From the NCBI GenBank assembly GCA_036250225.1, contig JAPZLL010000007.1:682001-746000 (forward strand): a DNA stretch of 64,000 nt, given 5' to 3'. Positions 54,501-64,000 of the stretch are shown here, piece by piece. Both the position numbers and the translations under genes were made by a program. Each line of letters begins with the position of its first letter. The stretch's first letter is position 1. The notes under the pieces were generated by a model, which ran no database searches, was not told where the DNA came from, and was given only the letters and a program-made list of their open reading frames with translations. Source of the stretch: Cercophora sp. LCS_1. Taxonomy: Eukaryota > Ascomycota > Sordariomycetes > Sordariales > Lasiosphaeriaceae.

Positions 54501-57500
54501 GACTCGGACCGCAGGATTTAAGGTGCTTGGGCGCAGCAAGGCACCACCAGTTGGGGTGAGCTACGAAGAGCGTCGATCTGCTATGCACACCGTAGGTATT
54601 CAACAAGTCGGGTCCTCAGAAGCATCCCGGCGGATGTTCGGCTGAAGTCCCGGGATGGTTTTCGGGTGGCGTTTTTGAGGCGCCGTTGAGCCCAGATCGT
54701 GTTGCTTGGGAGGCATTGCTGTGATTCCATCTCCTCGACCGGCGCAGTAGCACGGGGAAACCGGGGAAGCGGACTGGGCCCGTTGCCCCTGGGGCTTGTC
54801 CAGAGAACACCCCTGAGGTTGAAACCGTGATGTCGACTCACAGCGTCAAATTCACCCTGACGTGTCCTTGATTCTGCGGGCTGCTCGTTCTGGCAGCTGC
54901 GATTTCAGATTCGCTGAGATAGGTCCCTGATTGGCTGCAAGGTCGCAATCAACAGAATGAGATCGCAGGGTTCCCCCCAGGTCAGGATTCGAGAATCGTA
55001 GGGATGCCGTCAAGCTGCCGCGCACTGACCCCGCAGCCAAGCTGTCCATGAAGCCCGACTCTGGGCCCTGCGCAACCTCACCAGCAAAGCCACGGGCCAC
55101 GGCCTCGCTACCTAGCAGGCGGGAACATCCGCACCCTAGGCCTGGCGCCGACCTGCCAGACGCGGCCATGATGCAACTCCGTTGATAATAGCCGGCGCGC
55201 AATAATAACAGGCGTCTCCGCGAGGCACACTCATGCCGGAAGGATTCCTGTCGTCACTCCAGGATGTTTCGACTTTGAAGGGCCTACTCCGGCCGTCCCC
55301 GAACTCGAAGATACCAAGCCGATGTTGATCCCGCGACCATGAGTGAAAGCGCTAGTGTCCTGACAGGGCGATAGTGGGCAGCTGTCTCCTCGGTGCGCAC
55401 TCTTGCGAGCTACATTGCGAGAAGACCAACAGGAGCTGGAGCTGGCAGCCCCTCCCGTCAGGCTCTGGAGTATGTTTCAAGTCGACAGTTTCGTGCATGA
55501 ACAGTTGGCCGCATTTGGACTGGGCAGACGCTGGAGAGCCAATCCGCCCTCCAGGAGGACCAGCCCAGAGCTCCCCAGAAGCCTCTGAATTCCTTCGACC
55601 CAAAGCAGCGTCACTTTTGGTTGCCGTCCTTCTGTGCTGAGAACCAGGGCCAGGCTCGAGACGCAGCTCAAGCCTGACCGATCATTGCATCCTTGCGCAA
55701 GCCAATGCCCCGCACCGTGCCATCCAAATAAGCTTCTCCGGGGAGGTGGCTTGCGATACCGGTGAGCCACCATACCTTATTGTTGCTCCGCGTTCTCCCA
55801 CTGCCAATATCTGTCAGCTACACCGCCTGTGGTCTCACAAGGTAGTATTGAGAACTCCACCGTTGGTGAAGGAATCCACCCGAGACACGCGTTGCACAAG
55901 GAGGACTCAGAACGGCCCTCGCAGCCAATTCCCCACGTGTTTCATCAAGTGCATGACGGATCGCCTACCACCATCGTTGATCTTGGTGCGCAGTCATCTT
56001 TGGCAGAGGTTAAGGTTTGTGGTGTCTGGGTTTCCATACCCTCTCCCCATTGCCCCGAGCCATGTCTCGTTGGTCGGTTAATCCTGAAGAGGGTGGGTAG
56101 CACACGCAGTATCCGGGGAACAAGGAAAACGGTGACCGAACGGTACCAGCCGGAATGGAGACTTGATTCAAGGCAGAATCAAAGTCGCTGAGAATGACTT
56201 TGGCGCTTCACTGCGAACGCGGTGCACCAACATTGGACCCCAAATCATCGAGCATCATCAAGTAGCCTCCTTGCTCGCTGAATGCTATTGTCGAGGCACA
56301 GAATAAACTCGGTAGTGCTGGCAGTGCCATTCGACATCTGACTACGCTTCGAATCTGACACGCGTGAGAGGGGTCGGCGCTGTTGCGACTTGCGAGCACC
56401 TATGTGTGGGCAAGTGACCGGCCTGCAGTTGCCGTGTGTAGGAACCCAGACGGGCTGTTGGCGCCGTGGTTGTCGTAAGACACATTTGGTGTTACTCTCG
56501 CAGGTTTACCGCATGCTTCGGGCCTTGAGTGTGCTGCTGCGTCGCGGCTGCCTGACGGCCCACCATTGAGATCCCCCATCAGATTGGGAAAACGTAGACC
56601 TTGGCCCCATCATCAGAGCGAGCCCCAGGAAAGCTAGTAGCGGAGTCTCCCGCTGTTGTCATGATCGAAGAGCCCATTCAGTGCACTCGGACATTCTTCG
56701 CCGCCAGACGACATGGCGACCCATGCTGGGCCCGTTGTGCGAAACGTTCGAGAAGGCCGATGGAAACAAAATGTGAAGGACAGGGCCCCGAATGGCCGTG
56801 CAGCGGGTGACAGAAACGCGTCGGGGCAACAAGGGAAAATGCCCGGCATCCCTGGAAAGGGCCGGTAAATTGATCCGTCCGCCATGGAAGCTCTGGTGTC
56901 GAGAAATCTGTGCGCGCGCAACAGTTGTGGCCCTCAATTTTACCTCGAGCGGCCAAGTTGCCAATGCATGGTGATGCCACCCTACCTCCTGTCTAGAGCC
57001 CACAGACGCAGGTCGTGGACGGCGTCCATGGGTGGTAGCACCTTGTTCCGTGTGGTTGAGTTGCGATGCGGTGTCTGTCCGTCCTGTGGTGCAAGGTCGG
57101 AGAAGGCAAACGCACTGTCGCTAGGGCTGAATTCTCTCGGCCATCGGCCATCGCATCGTCGCTGCCAAATCCCCAATCGCCAGCTCGGCCGCATTGGCCA
57201 ATCACGCCGGCCATGGGCCAAACTCCGGCAGCGGGGCCGATCTGTCACTGCGCCTTCCCAGGACAGCCAGATTTGTAGCCTCCAGCCTCCGTCGCAGAAC
57301 GGCCCGCATCCTTCGCATTTCGCTTCAATTTCCCACGACTTCAACGCTTGCTGCTCGCTGCCAGTGCACCGAACTTTGCTCACCTGCACGGGATTTTGCG
57401 GCAAGACCTAACTCAAATCAATTTAGGCCTGCATTGGTGCTCCCGGGCCATTTTTCGCAAGCGCGCAGGCGCCGTTTCGACGATACAAAGTTGGGGGCCA

Positions 57501-58872
57501 AAACTACAAGACGAGGTCCTCGGTTCCGTCGCTTTTCCTGCTCTGTTCCGGGGGCCGTCGTGGACGTGGGATGAGGTATCCTGCATGTCTCATCCTTTTC
57601 CCGTCGACTTTCTTACCCTCTTGGCCGGTTACACAGTCTACCGACTGGAGGTGTCGCCTGCCACGCACCGTTTGCTCGCTGTCGTCCTGCTGTCCCGTCC
57701 TATCAACGTGTCTTTCTGGGCCGCTCTACAGAAGACATGGCGGGCTCCTCGACACAATGTGTGTCACGCACACCACGCGCACCGACAAGTTTCGAGGGTC
57801 TTTTGCTCAGATCATGGTTGTGGTAGCCACTCAGACGCGCAGTTGAGACAAGAACAGGCGCAAGCGCCGCCTCCCCCGCAACATCAGGGCATGAGCAGAC
57901 CGGCTAGGTAATCTTTGCACAACACTCAGTGTGACTGATGTGCAGCCAACAGATTGTCCTCCCGTCCCTGACCCTGTTGGCAGACTCGTGGAATGCCCTC
58001 CACGATCAGGCGTGCCTGAGCATAGATGCACGCTGGGCTTGGAGAGGCTGTACACTGTACGAAATGCCATCGGAAAATTGCCGATCGCTCATTGCGCTGC
58101 AATGCTCGACCTGGGGCTGCGAGTTAGGTGCTGACAGGCCCAGGACGGCCGCGCTCACTGCTCCCTCCCGCTGGTGCTGCCGCTCCCGTCGGTCGCCATC
58201 GGTGCGTCTCGTGGCCGTGGCCACGCCAGTGGCTTCAAGCCATGTCTCGACTGGTTTCTGAGTCCCTGCGCAATCCAGATCCCCGTTCCCCTCGTTCGTC
58301 GTGGAGGGTCTGCAAAGGACGGCAGCGCTAGCCCTGAAGCGGGCACAAACTGGCGTGCTACGACGCTCGCACCAACAGGGCGCCGAGAGCCCGCCAAGGC
58401 CCTGTGTGACTGGCTCCCAGCCCTGTCAGCGACACCCCCAAAACGGCTTTCCAACAGCCTCAGGGCGAGAGACGGGAGACGGGAGGCGCTGGACGTCGAA
58501 ACGGACACGACGGGCAGCGTTCGAGTTCCCCTGTCGCCGGCTTGTACCCTGATCCCTCCCCTACCCCTGTCGCTACTTTTAGACATGGCCTGCACCCATG
58601 TGGTCTGAGGTACCCGGCATCGCACTTCTATGTATACTTTTTGCAGTCACCCTCGACACAGCTATTTTGCTCGCTCGCTGGGAGAGGGCCCCTGAGCCTA
58701 CCGTAAGGTAGAGCCACTCGTTACGCATCCATTCATTCCCATCCGCAATCGACCGCCGCCGTGGGTTTTTCGAGCGAGATGCTGCCCATTCGGGATAGTG
58801 CCCGCCAGCCCTGTGGTCTGTTGCCGGGTGGTCTGGTGGTGGGAACTGGCTGGGTGCCGACGATGGCTTTAC

Positions 58873-58890
58873 AGGGGGGTGGGGGGGGGG
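58873..58890. repeat. G-run (G6-T-G10) upstream of the zinc-finger gene
   Basis: Near-continuous guanine tract about 740 nt upstream of the start codon. Confidence 0.8.
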
Positions 58891-59560
58891 TGGGTGAGCT
58901 TCCTCCTACCCATGCATTGCACGACGATCCCATGTTGTGTCTCTGCTCTCTCTTCGCTTTTGTGTGCCTTTTCCCTTGCACTCCTTTCTTTCTCCGCACC
59001 CCTTCCCCGGCCAGTCCATGGCGTTCCTATCCATGCCCCCCTCCATGATGATATGCACATCCGCCCTAGCCCCCAGCCAGAGGTCGCTCATAACGAACGC
59101 GTCCCTTCTCCTATAACCACCACCAAGCACCAAGCTTACCTCCATTTTTGGCCAGGCAGAAACCTGGTCCCCCATCCCATTTCCAAATCTCTAAGAAACC
59201 CCGGGCGTCTGCTTGCCTCTCTATCGCAACCCCCAGGTCTGCCTCATGTTGATGGAGCAATCAGGCAGGTGCTAAACGAGGGTTTACTTGCATACCTGCA
59301 TTCTGGACGCCGCCATTCAACTGCATCCGCCCCAACGGCCTCGAGATCCCAGCACACACGCCATCATCGGCCCGCTGTCTGGTCTTGTATTTTATATATC
59401 TATCTGGCCCTACCCTCTGCTCCCGACCGGGACCTTTGCGTGATCAGACCCATCGGACCCCAACGCCAACGGCATCCATCTTACAGGGCAGACTCCCGGT
59501 ACCTCGCTTTCACAAACACCAACATAGTCGCTGCTGCATCGCCGGCTTACCTGTCCCTCG

Positions 59561-59567
59561 TATATAA
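59561..59567 (+). promoter_or_regulatory. TATA box of the zinc-finger gene
   Basis: TATATAA, 63 nt upstream of the ATG at 59630. A second TATATAT-like stretch lies near 59393. The close one fits a short leader. Confidence 0.6.
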
Positions 59568-59629
59568 GCTCGCTCCTCCAGCCACCAGCGCTTCGCCCCC
59601 GGACCCTAAGTCTCGCTCAGTACTCAGTC

Positions 59630-60935
59630 ATGGACCTCACTCCACCGTCCCTTACAAGATCGCCTTCCACTCCGTCTCACACATACTGCCCCTCGGAGAG
59701 ATCTCTCGACTACCCCTCTCCCGACCTCGTGGTGGAGCAGCAGTACAAGATCTCGTCATCCATCTACGCCGACCAGGCCTGCTCCCTGACCCATCCGCTG
59801 GACGCCGAGACACCGCTGCCCTCGCTCGACTCCATGGGACACCCTGACTGGAACAACACGTCCATCATCCACCCCGGCTCGGCGGGCTCGCCCATGCCCA
59901 GCGTCATCTCTGGCGAGTACGAAGCATTTGGCGGTTATCCCTACAGCCACGACGTCTACCACGCCCACCACGCGATTCCCACGTCAACCCCGCCGCCAAC
60001 CAGCGTTTCCAGGTCGCCCATCCCAACAGGTTCGCGGACGACACTCTCGTACACCTCGGGATCGCTAGCACCGCGCGTCAAGATGGAGCAAGAGTATGGC
60101 CAAGGCGTCGACGTCTCGCACTATCCCTCGCCGCGCTCGGTACACGCCAGCTACCCGCCAGACGCAGCTGCATACACCAGCACTTCGGGGTATCTCTCGG
60201 ATGGCGGCTCGTCGGGCTGGCAAAAGTCCGACTACCACCAAGTCGAGCCAGACCAGTACTACCCGGGACCATCGGGGCCTAGCACGCCACAGGGATCCCC
60301 ATTCCTCCAGGACACCAGGCGGCAATACCGAGCACAGCGTCCAAGGAGGGTACCTCGCAAGTTGACGACCAAAGAGGAGGCCAACTTTCAGTGCGAGGTA
60401 AAAGGGTGCGGCAAGCTGTTCAGCAGGAGCTACAACTTCAAGGCACACATGGAGACGCACGACGAGAAGCGCGAGTATCCCTTCCCATGCACCGTCAACG
60501 ACTGCAACAAGAAGTTTGTCCGCAAAACCGATCTCCAACGACACCAGCAGAGCGTGCATCTGCGCGAGCGGAACCACAAGTGTGACTACTGTGGCCGCCT
60601 ATTCGCCCGGAAGGACACGCTTAGGAGGTCAGCTTTCCCCTTATCTTTTTTTTCCTTTCCAGATCTTCAATGCTAACAAAATCAACAGACACATGGAAGA
60701 TGGCTGCTCCAAGCGCTTCGACATTGGCACTCTTGACCTTCGCGCCGATGGCTACGACGCCATGGGCCGACCGCCCCCAATGGGTGGTCACTTTGGCGGC
60801 CCACCACAGCCCTCCCCCCAGGGGCTTCCACCCATGGCCATTCCCCCGCTGGGAAACAGCGGCTTGTTGGGTTCCATGCCACCCTCGATGAGGAATAGCA
60901 GGGAAAACGAAGTCTACCACGGTTGGGGGAGGTGA
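59630..60935 (+). CDS. C2H2 zinc-finger transcription factor, 2 exons
   Basis: Predicted nuclear DNA-binding regulator; I do not recognise the specific orthologue. Exons 59630-60627 and 60689-60935 give 414 aa. The intron (60628-60688, 61 nt; GTCAGC donor, GCTAAC branch, CAACAG acceptor) splits an Arg codon inside finger 3. Finger 1 begins at Cys255 (C-x4-C-x12-H-x3-H; KGCGKLFSRSYNFKAHMETH). Finger 2 follows (C-x4-C-x12-H-x4-H; NDCNKKFVRKTDLQRHQQSVH). Finger 3 is C2HC-like (CDYCGRLFARKDTLRRHMEDGC). The N-terminal 240 residues are Ser/Pro/Tyr/His-rich, and the tail is Gly/Pro/Met-rich, both probably disordered activation or interaction regions. The very long gene-free upstream region is typical of developmental regulators in this group (inference). 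Confidence 0.88.
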
Positions 60936-61681
60936 CAGGCTACCTACCAAGATGAATCGTCTGTTCTTTGCTTTATGCTACGGAGTTTGAGGAGATACCA
61001 ACACATAGTTTCCAGGACTTGGCGCGTTTGCTTTTTTTTTTTTCCTCTCTGTTTTCTTCCCTTGTCACCTTCGCTACCTAGATGAGAAAGGCCGCCTTCA
61101 ACCAAACCCGGTGGGAAGAAAACGTCCGTTGTCTGCGTGTACGAATAATGTATGCCTTTGCTTCTTTTCTTTTCCTTTCTCTTTTTTCTTTTCTTTTTTT
61201 TTTTGGCTTCATAAAGACGGGCTGGCTTCTATGGGATACGGACACGGGCAACGGATGGCGGGCAAGGCAAACTTTAGATTCGGGACTATCAGCACAACGC
61301 AACAGGCGGCCTGGGTTGGGGTTGGGGCGGGAAACACGCAACGCAACACAAACTTTCGTTTACAGCAAGCAGCACAAACATTGTTTTTAGGTTTACCATA
61401 GAATCATTTTGGGAAATATCACGCACATTTGTTTTATTCATTTCGCTCTTCGTGGTTCCATTTGAATGCTGCAGACCAAACTTGCACGTCCCCAACTCCA
61501 TACGACCATATCGCCCTAACCCGCTCGTCACCCGTTCTATCCCAGACAGAGTCCCCAAACTTCCGTGCCACAGCCCCTTCACATCACAAAACAACACTCC
61601 ATTCCATACCTAAAACACCAAGGATCCTAGTATTCAAGTTAGAAACAAATCCTCTATACACAACATGAGCTTATCCCCATT

Positions 61682-61682
<1 letters not shown>

Positions 61683-61715
<33 letters not shown>
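61683..61715. repeat. (CA)n microsatellite
   Basis: About 16 uninterrupted CA dinucleotides. Confidence 0.95.
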
Positions 61716-61716
<1 letters not shown>

Positions 61717-62079
61717 AATTCTGTCTGGTAAGGAGGAGTATGTGATCCCAACTCCCGCGCCGCACTTTCACCTACCTCCCGTTACAAACTTAGCCAACCA
61801 AAAAAAGAAAATAATACCGTACCAAAGAGCGGCCCGTGGAAAATAGCAAAAGATGAACCGCAAAAGGAAAATACTACTTCTCATTTCTCAAATCATATAC
61901 TCTCCATCCGTCCATAAACACGTATTCATAGATAGCATCGTTTTGTCAAATGGGGAGATTTGATGCTGTGCACCCCTTCCTTTCCCCCTCCCCTACCCTA
62001 CCCCACCATGCATCCCACGAACGGACCCAACCCAAGCGGGAAGGCCACAGCAACGCCTCGCAGTATAGCATGCCAGGAC

Positions 62080-62110
62080 GGGATGGGATGGGATGGGATG
62101 ATGGGATGAG
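62080..62110. repeat. GGGAT pentamer array
   Basis: Tandem GGGAT units (about five, one interrupted by ATG) in non-coding sequence. Confidence 0.85.
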
Positions 62111-62165
62111 TGAACAAGCAACATGGGATCATGGGACGGTTGGGGCCGGGATAGGAAAGGAACAG

Positions 62166-62190
62166 GCAAATGCAAATGCAAATGCAAATG
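62166..62190. repeat. CAAATG hexamer array
   Basis: Four tandem CAAATG copies, 55 bp after the GGGAT array. They encode an Ala-Asn run in a spurious frame. Confidence 0.9.
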
Positions 62191-64000
62191 CGGTGAATGG
62201 GAGAAAGACCAAAGGCGCCAAATCTGCCCAGTAATCTACATCCCGCTACAACACCGCACCTAACAAAAACTTTTTTCGAGGTTGCCTAACTTAATACCAA
62301 GCAGTACAGATGTATCCCACCATACCTGCGGGATACCTGCAGTGGACTTCTGGAGGAAGGTTGTGTGCGCCCAAACCAAATGCAGGACGTCATTCCGGGA
62401 TGGTAGCTTTTGCACCTTGCATATTATTTCTGACACGTTTTTTGCAAAGTTCAACGTAGCAGTCGTGTCTAGTAGGTTGTGTCTGACACGACGACTTGAG
62501 TCATTTGGTCATTGTGCTTCATGTTTCTGATCGGTTGTGGCCATGGATGACGGTGAGTGAGCAAAACGGGCAGAAACGACCCTAGGCGAAAGAAACCCGA
62601 GCATGGCGGAGCGAGATCCTACAGCAGAGTGATGCTACCTGCTCGGCGTCCCATGCAACAATCCCGTGTGCGTGCCGAATCGAATCGACCCGAGCAGCGT
62701 CCGCGTCTTGCCCCAAACCAGAGGGCAATGTGCGAGTGGATGGACGCCAGTCCCCAGACCCCGCTGGGGGCTGAGATTGTACAATACAATACAGTATGCG
62801 GTCTTTTTGCTGCAGCGCGTTTTGCATGTTCTGGTGGTCTGGGCTGTTGCCAACAGCATCTCGCGTTTGCAGTGTCGGCCCACAGATGGCTGGCCGGAGA
62901 CAGTGATGCCGATGCCATGCCGATTGCCAGCGCGTTTAGCAGCCAGTCAGCGAGAGGAGGAAAACGGGGGGCAGTGCGTCCGTTTACGCCTGTGCGACGT
63001 GAAATTGAATGATGTGATATGGATGTCCAGTGCTTGTTGGCGACCGCAATTGGATCCGAACCCAACTGGTGGGGGGGACGGCAAGACCAGGCACTCGCAT
63101 CAAGGTACCGTGTCAGTGGGGCCGGCCCCGATGGAGCAAATGCTAGAGGCCGGCTTCCCTTGCGTAGTGTGTCTTGGCAGGGCTGCTACCGTGGCGGTGC
63201 CGATCTCTGTTAGCGGGGAACCCCCCCGACCGCGGGGGAAAACGGCTGAAAAGGGGTTCGGATGGCGTAGCGCGCTATGAGTCGATGCCGTTGTCTTCCC
63301 CACCATGACCATGCTCCCATATCCCCTCCACTCGGCTTCTTCCATGGCGCGTTGCCGTTTCTTCACTGTGCGCGTCAATCGTCCCGTCTCTTATTGGCAC
63401 CTTGTCTGACCATCGGACGGCGACTCGACGGTCCGGGCAGGCAATCCTTTGCCAGTGCTGCAACCATTCTCCCGCTCTCTTTACCGACGGCAATCGTTAC
63501 ACAACGCGCAGAGTTCAGCCCTGTGTGCAGCCTCCCGACTCGTCGTGCTACGACCGACGGAATTATCAGCCTTACCGGTCGATTGCAGAGACGGGAAGTT
63601 ATCGAGATGATGGAGCGAGATGATGGAGATGGAGATGAAGACAATATCTCTCGGCAGTCAGAACGCCGCCAGCATCTCATTGGTCGTGTCGACTATTTGT
63701 GGACTCCGCTAGGCAATCGGCCCCCGCGTCTGGAGCATCCCCAGCCAGGGCACAATCACTGCACTCAATGAGGAATTCCGTCGCTCCCCGTGCGATGCAA
63801 CACGCCCGCCCACGACGTGCTATTAGCCACCTTGGCTTAATCGACCTCACTTAACCTGGCCCAGTATGGAAAGTACCGAGGCGCTCTGCGCTTAACTCGT
63901 CCACTTGACCCTGTCCCGCACAAGAAGCGCAGGAGGAGCGCAGTAGCGCCAATTCACTGACAGCTTGTGTTACACAACGAGGACCGGACCTAACCCCCCT

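Larger units (their letters stand above)
49357..59629. other. 10 kb interval with no recognisable gene
   Basis: Many frames of 60-200 codons exist on both strands because the region is GC-rich, but they overlap each other, carry no family motif and no convincing intron chain. The left 500 bp is the rad3 promoter; two minus-strand frames there (49614-49841 and 49292-49786) look somewhat protein-like but are unsupported. Other contents: a dispersed 21-bp inverted repeat (50845-50865 and 51538-51558), C13 at 51164-51176, ACCGGTC repeats near 52391-52409, and the zinc-finger promoter at the right end. Lineage-specific genes or long non-coding transcripts could be present. Confidence 0.5.
60936..64000. 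other. 3 kb non-coding flank with microsatellites
   Basis: Holds the zinc-finger 3' region (with T- and TTTC-rich runs at 61033-61045 and 61160-61204), a (CA)n microsatellite, a GGGAT array and a CAAATG array. GC-rich overlapping frames after 62550 show no motif. No gene seen. Confidence 0.5.

Noticed and set aside
58798..59847. A 349-codon open frame on the plus strand overlapping the start of the zinc-finger gene
   Set aside because: It runs in a different frame through the promoter and exon 1, has Cys/His/Pro-rich composition without any domain, and contains the TATA box and leader of the real gene. GC-rich DNA gives such frames by chance.
1..64000. CRISPR arrays, bacterial operons, insertion sequences or prophage
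   Set aside because: The window is clearly eukaryotic with spliceosomal introns throughout; no direct-repeat/spacer array, transposase or terminal-repeat pair was found.

Overview
The window is nuclear DNA from a filamentous ascomycete (Pezizomycotina, probably a Sordariomycete; the exact genus cannot be fixed from sequence alone). The reasons are: GC-rich genes with many 46-70 nt introns that carry GTRNGT donors and CTAAC/CTGAC branch points; a divergent histone H3/H4 pair; two intron-containing tRNA genes; and fungal-specific families such as a Byr4-type septation regulator, an NRAMP transporter, a cytochrome P450 and a class I terpene synthase. Exon coordinates were worked out by hand from splice signals, reading phase and family motifs, so each gene has a testable exon list.

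Layout, left to right. 0.5-2.2 kb: MFS sugar transporter (-). 2.2-9.1 kb: gene-poor, with one newly assembled three-exon gene for a small secreted 8-cysteine protein (5.1-5.6 kb, -), tRNA-Ser(GCT) at 6.8 kb and an AT-richer empty stretch. 9.1-11.7 kb: histones H4 (-) and H3 (+), divergent. 12.0-13.0 kb: GST-kappa/DsbA-like enzyme (-). 13.3-18.5 kb: RNA polymerase I largest subunit (-), divergent from the U4/U6 snRNP protein Prp3 (+, 19.0-20.4 kb). 20.5-22.2 kb: NRAMP metal transporter (-). 22.7 kb: tRNA-Gln(CTG). 23.9-25.1 kb: Na/Ca-exchanger-like cation antiporter (-). 26.0-27.0 kb: two uncertain small ORFs. 28.4-30.0 kb: P450 (-). 31.2-32.5 kb: XRCC4/Lif1-like end-joining factor (-). 34.4-37.4 kb: Byr4/Bfa1 (+). 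38.8-40.7 kb: mitochondrial Hsp60 (+). 41.7-42.7 kb: cofilin (+). 43.1-44.0 kb: Get5-like ubiquitin-like protein (-). 44.6-45.8 kb: terpene synthase (+). 46.0-46.3 kb: Pol III-like/SINE-like element (-). 46.5-49.4 kb: Rad3/XPD helicase in ten exons (-). 49.4-59.6 kb: 10 kb without a recognisable gene. 59.6-60.9 kb: C2H2 zinc-finger regulator (+). The last 3 kb is non-coding with microsatellites.

Most genes are housekeeping (chromatin, Pol I, splicing, chaperone, actin, TFIIH, NHEJ, septation) and do not form a pathway. The P450 and terpene synthase lie 14.5 kb apart with five unrelated genes between them, so they are not a compact biosynthetic cluster. The observations I consider most worth following are: a repeated switch from C-rich to G-rich top strand inside the genes near 12, 21, 24, 29, 43 and 45 kb; the unreported-looking secreted cysteine-rich protein with a NAGNAG acceptor; a structured Pol III-like unit ending in T16; and a 10 kb gene-free region upstream of the zinc-finger gene that contains a near-perfect 21-bp inverted repeat.
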